Assembly: GCF_003096035.1 (NCBI RefSeq)
Contig: NZ_CP029186.1
Location: 943,001 to 1,007,000, forward strand
Length of the DNA: 64,000 nucleotides
Direction: 5' to 3'
DNA from: Flavobacterium album
GTDB lineage: Bacteria > Bacteroidota > Bacteroidia > Flavobacteriales > Flavobacteriaceae
Part shown: piece by piece, positions 6,826 to 16,115 of the stretch
Numbering within the stretch: the stretch's first letter is position 1
Layout of the letters: each line of letters begins with the position of its first letter
Notes under the pieces: generated by a model
What the model was told of the DNA's origin: nothing
What the model saw: the letters and a program-made list of their open reading frames with translations, nothing else
Databases searched by the model: none
Position numbers and translations under genes: made by a program

Positions 6826-9800
6826 TTAGTTTACCTGCCTGTTTATATAAACCCAGCCGGTTCTGCTCTCACCATTGGTACGCTCAATCATGTAGAAGTA
6901 CGTTCCTGTAGGAAGCTCATCGCCACCGCTGGTTTGTCCTTCCCACTGGTTGGTGTATCCATTTCCACGGCTATAAACTTCCTGTCCGTAACGGTTGAAG
7001 ATGCTCAGTTTTTTCACATCAAGTGCCGTAAGGTCAAAGTTGTCATTCAAACCGTCGTGGTTTGGAGAAATACCCCTTGGAACATCACATGCTGTGTCGT
7101 TAACAACAACATCGGTGTCCATAGAACATTCATTATTATTCCTAGGAATTACAGTAAGGTGGTAGGTACCCGGTTCGGTTACCTGTACTTTGGACGCTGT
7201 GCTTATTTGTGTTCCTGCACTGTTAGTCCAAATGAAATCTACTGTATCCTCTGTATAAACGTCATCATTATCAAAAGATACTTCGAGCATAAATGAGCCA
7301 CCTTCACATCCTTGTAGTACTGCTACAACCGGCAGAGAAGTAACCGTAACTGTTGTAGACGCCGAAACAGAAGGGCATTCCGAAGTACCAGGGATTGTAT
7401 TGGTTACCGTATAGGTACCCGGTGTACTTGCCGCAAGGTCGATCACACCGGTAATGCTGTTAACAACCAATCCTGCTGTAGCGCTGAACGTGCCTGCAGC
7501 ACCCACCAAAATCGGTGACGGGTTGGTAGCATCCTGGCAGTATCCGGCAGCTCCATAGCTAAATGTTGCCAATGGCGCAGGGTTGATGATGATAGTAACA
7601 CTGCTTGCTACCTGTCCGCATCCGTTAGCTGCTGCTATCGTGTTGGTAACAATGTATGTACCTTCTGCACTTGTAGCTGGAGTTATTACACCCGTTGCAG
7701 GGTCGATAGTCAGTCCCGCCACATCCGTAGTAAAGGTTCCTGCAGAAGCGCCTGTATTAAATGTAGGGGCCTGTGTACCGCCTGCATTCTGGCAAACCGA
7801 AGCAACTTCATATGTAAATGACGCTGAAGGCAGTTTTGTAATTACAACGGTTGCAGTAGCAGTAACTTCAGAACATCCGTTGGCTGCAGGAATAGTATAA
7901 GTCACTGTGTGCGTACCTGCAGTGCTCGCAGCAAGGTCGATATCACCCGTTGCAGCATTAACAGAAATTCCTGCATCGCCTGAATAAGTACCGCCCATAT
8001 CGCCTGTAAACGTTACAGAAGCTGTACCGGCATCAGAACAGTATGGTGATGCATTATAAGCAATTGCAGCTACAGGGAGCCTGTTTATTACCACCTCAGT
8101 TGTTACCGAAAGCGGGCCGCATGCTGCGGTTGCAGCAACAGTATAGGTAACTGTATATGTTCCTACAGTGCTGGCAGCAAGGTCAATCGCACCTGTTGCA
8201 GCATCGATAACAAGTCCTGCAGTAGATGTATAAACGCCACCTGTAGATCCTGTTTGCGTAACAGTAGCTGTGCCACCATTAGAACAGTAAGGCGTATTTG
8301 CATAAGCAATTGTTGCCTCAGGAGCCGCTTCAATCGTTACCTGCGCTGTAGTTGTAAACTCAGGGCATGATGAAGTAGCCGCTATAGTATACGTTACCGT
8401 ATATGTACCTGCTGAACTTGTAGCCAATGTGATTTCACCTGTAACTGGATCAATAGTAAGGCCTGCAGTAGATGAATAAGTACCTCCTGCATCTCCAGTC
8501 TGTGTTACTGTAGCTGTTCCGCCATTAGTACAGTACGGAACTGTATTATAGCTTATAGTAGCATTTGCCAGTAAGTTGATGGTTATCTCCGTAGTAACTG
8601 CAAGTGAAGCACACGCTGTAGTTGCCGGAACCGTATAAGTAACCGTATAAGTACCTGCTGTGCTAGACGCAAGATCAATCTCTCCTGTAACCGGATCTAT
8701 AGTAAGACCTGCAGTAGAAGTATAAGTACCACCTGCTGCACCTGTCCGGGTAACAGTTGCTACCGTGCCGCTTGTACAATATGGCGAATCGGTATAAGCA
8801 ATTGTTGCTTCAGGAGCCGCTTCAACAACTACGTTTGTAGTAGTAGTAAATTCAGGGCATGTTGCTGTAGCAGCTATGGTATACGTTACGGTATAAGTAC
8901 CTGCTGTACTGGTAGCCAAGGTGATATCACCTGTAGCAGGATCTATAGTAAGCCCTGCAGTAGATGAATAAGTACCTCCTGTATCGCCTGTATGGGTAAC
9001 CGTAGCTGTTCCGCCATTGGTACAGTATGGAACTGAACCGTAGCTTATGGTCGCGCTTGCCTGCTCACTGATAGTGATCACAGTAGTAACCGCAAGAGCC
9101 GCACATGCTGTTGTCGCAGGAACAGTGTAAGTCACCGTATAAGTACCCGCTGTGCTTGATGAAAGATTTACCTCTCCCGTAACAGGGTCTATAGTAAGCC
9201 CTGCAGTAGAAGAATAAGTACCTCCTGCAGCACCTGTCTGCGTAACGGCTGCTACCGTGCCTGTCGTACAATAAGGCGAGCTGGTATAAGCAATTGTTGC
9301 CTCAGGAGCCGCAACGATAACTACGCTGGTAGTAGTGCTAAACTCAGGGCATAATGCAGTAGCTGCCAGAGTGTATGTTACTGTATAGGTACCTGCTGTG
9401 CTGGTGCCCAATGTGATATCACCTGTAACAGGATCTATAGTAAGCCCTGTAGTAGATGTATATACACCGCCTGCATCTCCCGTACGTGTAACGGTAGCTG
9501 TACCTCCGTTTGTACAATATGGGCTATTTGCATAGCTTATTGTAGCCGATGGCGTTGTATTTACTGTAATTGTAATTGCAACAACATCAAAACAAGTATC
9601 AACAGCAATACTGTTAACTCTTGCGTAAATAACTGTTGAAGATGTTACGAATGGAATAGCTGTATTGATTGCACTCACGCCATTTGTTGCGTCTGCCTGT
9701 GTAAGGTAGTACGTTACATTGTAGTCAGCAGGGGCAAGAGTACCCAATACATCATCATTTAGCGTTGTCAGGTCAAGAGAGCTTGAGCCTCCGTTACCAC

Positions 9801-12800
9801 AAATTGTTATTGCAACATCCGGCTGGTTAATGTTTGGCCCAAGGGCAACGATAACCTCATCGGTAATAGGATCTGTGTTAGCAGCATTAGGTACAGTAAC
9901 CACAACTTTGTAAGTGTGGTATCCCGGTGTTGTTACCTGGATAGTCTGTGTCAATGCCGTTGTTGAAACGATTGTTGGGGTAAATGGCGTTGTAGATCCA
10001 TCCATAAACCACTCATACGTTGGCCCCTGGCCATTGCCCGGTGTAGTAACTGTTGCTGTTATAGTAGCATTTGGCTGGCCGCAAAGTATTTGGTCAGGGC
10101 CTAAAGCTACGTTATAAAGGATATTACAATCAGTACTACCCACACTTGAATCAAGCTGCTGCAGCTGTATTTGCCCCGGATCACCATCAAAATTGGTTAT
10201 AAGGACCGCGTAAATCTCACCTTGTTGTGCATTTGTTATCGTAAAGTTCTCAATCGGCGCCGCAGAGTAGCTACAGTCAACGATGTTTCCAAAAGGATAG
10301 AAATTAGGGTTCCCTGTATTGTTAGGACATGTAGGGCAGTCGATAAGGTCGATCTGTGAACAAGCCTGTGTAAGTGATGTAAACGGACCGAAAGCCGCAA
10401 AGTCAACATCAAGCCCTGTACCAATTGGGGTACCATCATTACTAAACTGTGTATTCTGCACAATCTGGAAGTCAATCTGGCCGCCTTCATCTACCTGAAG
10501 ATAATACCAAACCGGGTTTGGCGTAGAGCCCAAACATGCTACTTCACCATAACCTGAGGCAGCGCCCTGCCCATTAGTGTTATCAAAGATTATCGATCCG
10601 TTGCTTGTTGAACCACAGAATGGTTCTGCGTCAGCAATAGAAACGCTGGTTGTTGTAAAGCTACCCTGAGCCCAAGAGCTCAATTCATTAGGATCGCTAC
10701 ATAGTGCCCTTACATAAAATGTATAGTTTGTATTATTTGCAAGGCCTTCTGCTATATAAGACGATTCATCTGTAGTTGTTCCGCTGGTAGGCGCAGGCGA
10801 ACCAGCAGGCAGCAATGCGTATTCCCATTCTGTTTCATCACTACCCGGTTCCCAGTCTATGCTTGCACCATTTGATGAAACGCAGTTAACATTAAGGTCA
10901 AACGGTGGAGGGCAGGTAATGATAGTGATGTGTACGTTATCAATCGCACCCGGTTGCTGTGTACCGCCGCTGCCATCATTTCTCCATTCGAATATGATCC
11001 TTCTTATGGCTGTAGGGCCCGGTGTCGGAAGGTTGTAGTTTGATGTTGTCCAAGTATTGGACAGCTGATGGTTGCCTCCAAGCTGGATACCGCCACTGTT
11101 AGCTGCTGTAATCTGCGTTCCAGGTGTAGGCACGAAAGTAATCGGCACAACCCATACCCTTATATAGTCAAAATTGTTTTCTCCCTGGTTTCTCCAGTCA
11201 AATGCTACATTGATCATACCTACTTCAGCAGGCACTATAACATCCCTGTAAGCATGGACTACAGAGTTGGATGAAGTTGAGTAATTATGTGTTGTACCGT
11301 TAGTATTACTTATATATAGCGAGTGCGTAGGCGAGTTGCTTACAGCAGTACCATATACCCACTTATTGGTTTGCGTACCATTGCTAAGTGTCCACTGATG
11401 GTTTGGATCTTCAAAATCCTGGGTATACTCCAGCTGTGCTGGAATTTGAGGTGTAATAAAGCTCAATGGCCCAACCCATATGCTGTTGCCGTCTGTAGAG
11501 CCACAGTTGCTTCTTACCCAGAAATAATATTGGGTAGAAGGTGTAAGCCCTGTAAGGCCAACTGCTGCAGGTGTTACGTTGCCGTTTGGCACAGTAGACG
11601 CTGTTGGTGCAGTACTAGAAGTAGAATAATAATAGTCGAAAGTAGGGCTAACTGATGTAGGGCCTGTCCATGTAATAGAGGCGCTGTTCTCTGTCAATGG
11701 GCCTAACGCAAGGTTGGTAGGCGATGGACATGTAATAACGCTAATATTAATATTATCGATTGCTCCCGGCTGTTGTGTGCCGGCGCTGGTATCGCTAGTC
11801 CATTCGAATACAAGCCTTACCGTTGTACCTGCATAAGAAGCAGCATTGATTATACGTGTCTCAGTTGTCCAGTTATTGTTAAGTTGGTGGTTACCGCCAA
11901 GCTGGATACGATCGGTAGCAGCAGTGATCTGCGTTCCCGGTGTAGGCACGAAGGTAACCGGAACTACCCATACCCTGATAAAGTCGAAGTTGCTTTCACC
12001 CTGGTTTCTCCAGTCATATTGTAATAGTATCTGGTCAAGAGGTGTTGGCATGGTAATATCACGGTAAGCATGTACTACAGATGCTGTACTTGTATTGTAA
12101 TGGTGCGTTGTACCATTGGTATCGCTTATGTATAGCGAGTGTGTAGGAGAGTTGCTCACAGCAGTTCCATAGAACCATTTGTTGGTTTGTGTTCCGTTGC
12201 TAAGCGTCCATTGGTGGTTCGGATCCTCAAAGTCCTGAGTGTAATTGAGGGTAGCCGGTATTTGCGGCGTAGTAAAGCTCAACGGCCCTACCCATGCACT
12301 TGTAGTACCGCCACCGCAATTACTCCTTACCCAGAAATAATAAGTAGTAGACGGCGTAAGTCCTGTAAAAGGAACTGTAGGCGCTGAAACGTTTCCTGTA
12401 GGTACTGTTCCGGCTACAGGCGCCGTATTTGTTGTACTGAACACATAGTCAAATGTAGGGCTTACCGATGTAGGTCCTGTCCAGTTAACAATAGCAGAGT
12501 TATTTGTAAGCGGCGTACCAAGCACAAGGTTGATAGGCGATGGGCACGGTACCATTGATATGTTGATATTATCAATAGCTCCCGGCTGTTGCGTACCTGC
12601 ACTTGTGTCGCTTGTCCATTCGAATACGAGCCTCATAACAGTGCCCGCATATGCAGCAGCGTTAATAATGCGGGTATCTGTTGTCCAGGTATTATTAAGC
12701 TGGAAGTTGCCTCCCAACTGAACGCGTCCCGGAGCTGCTGCTATCTGTGTTCCCGGTGTCGGGGTAAAAGTAGCAGGTACGAGCCATACCCTGATAAAGT

Positions 12801-14613
12801 CGAAGTTGCTTTCACCCTGGTTCCTCCAGTCAAACTGAAGCTGGATCTGGTCAACAGGTGTTGGAATAGCAATATCACGGTATGCGTGTACTACAGATGA
12901 TGTACTCGTATTATAATGGTGTGTTGTACCATTGGTATCACTAATATATAATGAGTGCGTTGGTGAATTGCTCACCGCTGTGCCAATAAACCATTTATTG
13001 GTCTGCGTGCCGTTCAGTATGGCAAAACCACTGGTTCCTTCAAAATCCTGTATATAAGGAATCGTTACCGGTATTTGTGTTGTTGTAAACAAATACGGCC
13101 CGGCCCATGCGCTAAAAGTACCATCGCCACAAGCTGCCCTTACATAATATTCATAGTTGGTAGACTCTGTTAGTCCTGTAGCAGGCCAGTTAACATTTGT
13201 GTTTGCGGTTGTACCTGCGCCTGCCGGTAAACCTGTACCTGCCGGTTGTACTACTACCTGCCATGATGTTGCGCCAGACGGGTTAGTCCAGGACAGGTTA
13301 GCCGTGTTCGATCCAATACCTGTAGTTGGCTGCCCAACAGGAGGCGCACAGTTTACGCGTTGTATTGTTAATGTATAAGGAGTAGACTGTGTAGTACCCG
13401 AAGTAGAGATCACTACATAATAGGTCTGCCCTGCAGTTACGTTCAAATTTATATTTACAGGAGTAGTAGCATTTCCTACACCACCTGCAGCACAGCCTAC
13501 GCCTATATCGGCACAGTTGTTATAAATAAACATACCTGAGTTAGGCCCATTGTTGGTCATGCTGAAACCTGCAGTACCTGTATATGTTGGTGTATATGCA
13601 TATACAACCTCATCACCATTAAGGTAATTGGCTGTTGTGCTACACCCGGTAGACCCTACGGTACCTTCAATATCATCACCATAAAGATTGGTGTTTGACG
13701 TATGCGTATATGTATCGGTAGGTATAACAATAGGTGCTGTACAGTTTGTACCCGGTATTACGGTAGTAAAATTAAAAGGCCCTGCCCATCCGCTGTTAAT
13801 GCCTCCGGTACATGTGCCCCTTACATAATATTTATAGGCAGTTGCCGGCTGAAGCGGGTTTCCTGCACTGTCTGTCGTAGCTGTGTACGGCGGAAGTCCT
13901 GAGTAAGGAATACCTACCTGCGTAGGAGCTCCTGCTGCCGGTACGATATCAATAGTCCACTGGGTAGCGCCACTTGGGTTGGTCCAGTTAAGCGTAGCAG
14001 TATTAGTCCCGATATTTGTCGTTGGCAACCCAACAGGATCAAAGCACTGCCCGGCAACTACTACGTTGTCAACCAGCCAGCGGTCGCCATTATCGCCATT
14101 CATTACAAAAGCAAGATATACCGTCTGCCCTATAGAGGATGCCGGCATATTCACAATTTTCTCAAGATAATCAGTCTGGAAAGGATCCGGGTTAAGGGTA
14201 AGCTCCGTCCATGACTGTATCTGGGTATAAGATGCTGTAACAGTAGGCGTGGTGCCTGTGTGGAGCATAATACGATATGTATTGCCATCGTCACCCAACT
14301 GCGTAAGCCTAGACATGAAGTGTAATTGTCCGCTAGGCGGCACAACAAATGGTTTTGTAACCAACCAGTCTTCAGTCGTGCCTGTCGCAACGTTCTCCTT
14401 TTGGATGTAGGCTGCGTGGCCCGCCCCTAAATAGGCTGGCGTAATTACGCTGTGGGTTGCGACCGTCCACGCTTGTGAAGGCCCGGCAACGTTTATCTGC
14501 TGCCACCCTACCGGCAAAGCATTGCCGTTGTTTTCAAACGTTTCCAGGTCGAGCTGCGAATAACCGCACCAGGATACCAGAAACATGAAAACAATGAAAG
14601 TAATTTTTTTCAT
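6826..14613 (-). CDS. Giant T9SS type B (gliding motility-associated C-terminal domain) secreted protein, 2595 aa
   Basis: Signal peptide (cleavage after WCGYSQ), then a choice-of-anchor J domain (20-190, DLETFENNG start), FN3 domain, a PPC-like domain (about 290-420), another FN3, and three near-identical ~271-residue modules (about 514, 785 and 1057) each made of anchor J plus FN3 and starting QIPxx..Y.QDFE. A Cys-rich spacer region follows, then nine ~82-residue Ig-like repeats (about 1685-2420; ATI.Y...PYC..GGTATVT). The C-terminal domain (about 2511-2595; PRGISPNHDGLNDNFDL, NRYGQEVY, PTGTYFYMIE, GWVYINR) is the type B sorting signal. The protein should be exported by T9SS and held at the surface by the adjacent PorP/SprF protein. 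An adhesin role is inferred from the architecture; no catalytic domain is seen. Confidence 0.93.
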   Translation of the reverse strand: MKKITFIVFMFLVSWCGYSQLDLETFENNGNALPVGWQQINVAGPSQAWTVATHSVITPAYLGAGHAAYIQKENVATGTTEDWLVTKPFVVPPSGQLHFMSRLTQLGDDGNTYRIMLHTGTTPTVTASYTQIQSWTELTLNPDPFQTDYLEKIVNMPASSIGQTVYLAFVMNGDNGDRWLVDNVVVAGQCFDPVGLPTTNIGTNTATLNWTNPSGATQWTIDIVPAAGAPTQVGIPYSGLPPYTATTDSAGNPLQPATAYKYYVRGTCTGGINSGWAGPFNFTTVIPGTNCTAPIVIPTDTYTHTSNTNLYGDDIEGTVGSTGCSTTANYLNGDEVVYAYTPTYTGTAGFSMTNNGPNSGMFIYNNCADIGVGCAAGGVGNATTPVNINLNVTAGQTYYVVISTSGTTQSTPYTLTIQRVNCAPPVGQPTTGIGSNTANLSWTNPSGATSWQVVVQPAGTGLPAGAGTTANTNVNWPATGLTESTNYEYYVRAACGDGTFSAWAGPYLFTTTQIPVTIPYIQDFEGTSGFAILNGTQTNKWFIGTAVSNSPTHSLYISDTNGTTHHYNTSTSSVVHAYRDIAIPTPVDQIQLQFDWRNQGESNFDFIRVWLVPATFTPTPGTQIAAAPGRVQLGGNFQLNNTWTTDTRIINAAAYAGTVMRLVFEWTSDTSAGTQQPGAIDNINISMVPCPSPINLVLGTPLTNNSAIVNWTGPTSVSPTFDYVFSTTNTAPVAGTVPTGNVSAPTVPFTGLTPSTTYYFWVRSNCGGGTTSAWVGPLSFTTPQIPATLNYTQDFEDPNHQWTLSNGTQTNKWFYGTAVSNSPTHSLYISDTNGTTHHYNTSTASVVHAYRDITMPTPLDQILLQYDWRNQGESNFDFIRVWVVPVTFVPTPGTQITAATDRIQLGGNHQLNNNWTTETRIINAASYAGTTVRLVFEWTSDTSAGTQQPGAIDNINISVITCPSPTNLALGPLTENSASITWTGPTSVSPTFDYYYSTSSTAPTASTVPNGNVTPAAVGLTGLTPSTQYYFWVRSNCGSTDGNSIWVGPLSFITPQIPAQLEYTQDFEDPNHQWTLSNGTQTNKWVYGTAVSNSPTHSLYISNTNGTTHNYSTSSNSVVHAYRDVIVPAEVGMINVAFDWRNQGENNFDYIRVWVVPITFVPTPGTQITAANSGGIQLGGNHQLSNTWTTSNYNLPTPGPTAIRRIIFEWRNDGSGGTQQPGAIDNVHITIITCPPPFDLNVNCVSSNGASIDWEPGSDETEWEYALLPAGSPAPTSGTTTDESSYIAEGLANNTNYTFYVRALCSDPNELSSWAQGSFTTTSVSIADAEPFCGSTSNGSIIFDNTNGQGAASGYGEVACLGSTPNPVWYYLQVDEGGQIDFQIVQNTQFSNDGTPIGTGLDVDFAAFGPFTSLTQACSQIDLIDCPTCPNNTGNPNFYPFGNIVDCSYSAAPIENFTITNAQQGEIYAVLITNFDGDPGQIQLQQLDSSVGSTDCNILYNVALGPDQILCGQPNATITATVTTPGNGQGPTYEWFMDGSTTPFTPTIVSTTALTQTIQVTTPGYHTYKVVVTVPNAANTDPITDEVIVALGPNINQPDVAITICGNGGSSSLDLTTLNDDVLGTLAPADYNVTYYLTQADATNGVSAINTAIPFVTSSTVIYARVNSIAVDTCFDVVAITITVNTTPSATISYANSPYCTNGGTATVTRTGDAGGVYTSTTGLTIDPVTGDITLGTSTAGTYTVTYTLAATALCPEFSTTTSVVIVAAPEATIAYTSSPYCTTGTVAAVTQTGAAGGTYSSTAGLTIDPVTGEVNLSSSTAGTYTVTYTVPATTACAALAVTTVITISEQASATISYGSVPYCTNGGTATVTHTGDTGGTYSSTAGLTIDPATGDITLATSTAGTYTVTYTIAATATCPEFTTTTNVVVEAAPEATIAYTDSPYCTSGTVATVTRTGAAGGTYTSTAGLTIDPVTGEIDLASSTAGTYTVTYTVPATTACASLAVTTEITINLLANATISYNTVPYCTNGGTATVTQTGDAGGTYSSTAGLTIDPVTGEITLATSSAGTYTVTYTIAATSSCPEFTTTAQVTIEAAPEATIAYANTPYCSNGGTATVTQTGSTGGVYTSTAGLVIDAATGAIDLAASTVGTYTVTYTVAATAACGPLSVTTEVVINRLPVAAIAYNASPYCSDAGTASVTFTGDMGGTYSGDAGISVNAATGDIDLAASTAGTHTVTYTIPAANGCSEVTATATVVITKLPSASFTYEVASVCQNAGGTQAPTFNTGASAGTFTTDVAGLTIDPATGVITPATSAEGTYIVTNTIAAANGCGQVASSVTIIINPAPLATFSYGAAGYCQDATNPSPILVGAAGTFSATAGLVVNSITGVIDLAASTPGTYTVTNTIPGTSECPSVSASTTVTVTSLPVVAVLQGCEGGSFMLEVSFDNDDVYTEDTVDFIWTNSAGTQISTASKVQVTEPGTYHLTVIPRNNNECSMDTDVVVNDTACDVPRGISPNHDGLNDNFDLTALDVKKLSIFNRYGQEVYSRGNGYTNQWEGQTSGGDELPTGTYFYMIERTNGESRTGWVYINRQVN
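7320..9570 (-). repeat. Tandem 246-bp coding repeats inside the giant T9SS gene
   Basis: The codons for the conserved PYC segment recur at 9512, 9266, 9020, 8774, 8528, 8282 and 8036, exactly 246 bp (82 codons) apart. Two further diverged copies follow toward the C-terminus. Copies alternate between two types: copies 1, 3 and 5 end in AAT..CPEF, and copies 2, 4 and 6 end in AC..L.VTT. This points to duplication of a two-repeat unit. Confidence 0.9.
10640..13075 (-). repeat. Three tandem ~814-bp modules (anchor J + FN3) inside the giant T9SS gene
   Basis: Each module encodes NGTQTNKW, AVSNSPTHSLYIS, FDWRNQGE and GTQQPGAIDN. The QIP codons that open the modules lie near 13070, 12257 and 11441, giving spacings of 813 and 816 bp. 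Confidence 0.85.
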
Positions 14614-14645
14614 AGTTATTTTAGGTTTAGGTAAAATTTAATCCC

Positions 14646-14653
14646 CAAATTTA
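14646..14653 (-). promoter_or_regulatory. -7 promoter box of the giant T9SS gene
   Basis: Minus-strand TAAATTTG, 32 bases upstream of the ATG. It is divergent from the hflX promoter, and the AT-rich gap 14654-14756 between them holds no gene. Confidence 0.6.
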
Positions 14654-14756
14654 AAAAAATATAACTCGTGGTTAACATATACGTAAAATTTAACAAAAAA
14701 AATGTGATCTGGGATTTTTTTACGAAAATCTGCAAAAATTAAACAATTCGTTTACG

Positions 14757-14764
14757 TAATTTTG
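14757..14764 (+). promoter_or_regulatory. -7 promoter box of hflX
   Basis: TAATTTTG matches TAnnTTTG and lies 22 bases before the ATG. No clear -33 TTG is seen. Confidence 0.65.
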
Positions 14765-14786
14765 TATTCTTTAAAAAAATGGTCAA

Positions 14787-16019
14787 ATGCTGGAGAAAGA
14801 AACAATTAATTTTGAAAAAACCGTTATTGCCGGGATTGTCACCCAAAACCAAAGTGAGGAAAAATTATCCGAATACCTGGATGAACTTGAATTCCTTACG
14901 TATACAGCGGGTGGCGAAGTAATAAAGCGCTTTTCCCAGAAGATGGAGCGCCCCAACCCGAAAACTTTTTTAGGGACCGGAAAGATCGATGAGATACACC
15001 TATATATTAAGGAGAACGATGTTAAGACCATTATCTTTGACGATGAGCTCTCCCCTGCACAGCAAAAAAACATAACCAAAATACTGGATATCAAGGTGCT
15101 CGACAGGACTAACCTTATCCTTGATATTTTTGCGCAGCGCGCCGAAACATCGTATGCCCGGACACAGGTAGAACTGGCGCAATATCAGTACCTGCTACCA
15201 AGGCTTACCGGTATGTGGACGCACCTTGAACGCCAGCGCGGAGGTATCGGTATGCGCGGGCCGGGTGAAACGGAGATCGAGACCGACAGGCGTATCGTTC
15301 GCGACCGCATTGCCTTACTTAAGGAAAAAATCCGCACCATCGACAGGCAGATGTCGATACAGCGCGGCAACCGCGGCGCCCTGGTGCGTGTGGCGCTGGT
15401 GGGCTATACCAATGTTGGCAAGTCTACCCTTATGAACGTTATCAGCAAAAGCGAGGTGTTTGTAGAGAATAAGCTTTTTGCCACACTCGATACTACCGTA
15501 CGGAAAGTGGTGATAAAAAACCTGCCTTTCCTGCTGTCGGACACCGTTGGATTCATACGGAAATTGCCTACACAGCTCGTAGACTCTTTTAAAAGTACGC
15601 TCGATGAAGTGCGCGAGGCCGACCTGCTGCTGCATGTGGTAGATATTTCCCATCCCGAGTTTGAAGACCATATTGCATCGGTAAACCAGATATTGAAGGA
15701 CATCAAAAGTGATGACAAGGCTACCATTATGGTTTTCAACAAAATTGATGCCTACAAGCCGCTTACCATTGACAGCGACGACCTGATGACCGAAAAAACC
15801 ACCCGCCACAATACCCTTGAGGAATGGAAAGCGACCTGGATGGGCAATGTAGGTGAAAAGAATGCGCTGTTCATCTCGGCTGTCAATAAGGAGAATTTTG
15901 AGGAATTCAGGGAAAAAGTATATGAAGCCGTAAGGGCCATACATATTTCGCGTTTTCCTTATAACAATTTCCTTTATCCCGATTACAAAGAAAATACCGC
16001 CGAAGAGAAAGAGGAATAG
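14787..16019 (+). CDS. hflX: GTPase HflX, 410 aa
   Basis: HflX binds the large ribosomal subunit and splits stalled 70S ribosomes, with GTP hydrolysis, in the cytosol. The N-terminal nucleotide-binding-like domain has the family motif FLGTGKIDEI, then the glycine-rich linker RGGIGMRGPGETEIETDRR, then a TrmE-Era type G domain: G1 GYTNVGKST (about 206-214), G2 around TLDTTVRK, G3 DTVGFIRKLP, G4 NKID and G5 SAVN. Length is typical. It is a single gene with its own promoter, divergent from the giant T9SS gene. Confidence 0.97.
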   Translation: MLEKETINFEKTVIAGIVTQNQSEEKLSEYLDELEFLTYTAGGEVIKRFSQKMERPNPKTFLGTGKIDEIHLYIKENDVKTIIFDDELSPAQQKNITKILDIKVLDRTNLILDIFAQRAETSYARTQVELAQYQYLLPRLTGMWTHLERQRGGIGMRGPGETEIETDRRIVRDRIALLKEKIRTIDRQMSIQRGNRGALVRVALVGYTNVGKSTLMNVISKSEVFVENKLFATLDTTVRKVVIKNLPFLLSDTVGFIRKLPTQLVDSFKSTLDEVREADLLLHVVDISHPEFEDHIASVNQILKDIKSDDKATIMVFNKIDAYKPLTIDSDDLMTEKTTRHNTLEEWKATWMGNVGEKNALFISAVNKENFEEFREKVYEAVRAIHISRFPYNNFLYPDYKENTAEEKEE

Positions 16020-16073
16020 CCACAAAAAACAGCCATATTATTTTAGTGTAAATTTTCAGCAAAATTTTATAAC

Positions 16074-16091
16074 TAAACGAACATTCATTTA
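16074..16091 (+). promoter_or_regulatory. Candidate TetR autoregulatory operator
   Basis: TAAACGAACATTCATTTA is an 18-bp inverted repeat: TAAACGAA and TTCATTTA differ from perfect symmetry at one position. It abuts and overlaps the -7 box, a usual place for a TetR-type repressor site. Confidence 0.55.
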
Positions 16092-16097
16092 TATTTG
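16090..16097 (+). promoter_or_regulatory. -7 promoter box of the tetR-mfs unit
   Basis: TATATTTG matches the Bacteroidota consensus, 18 bases before ATG 16116. Confidence 0.65.
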
Positions 16098-16115
16098 CAG
16101 TATAGATGAAGCAGT

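Noticed and set aside
7320..9570. CRISPR array because of regular repeats
   Set aside because: The repeats are 246 bp long, diverged, continuous and coding for Ig-like domains. They have no spacers and no cas genes are near.
15315..16025. 236-residue open frame antisense to hflX
   Set aside because: It is a shadow of the clear HflX frame, with no family motif, start signal or promoter.
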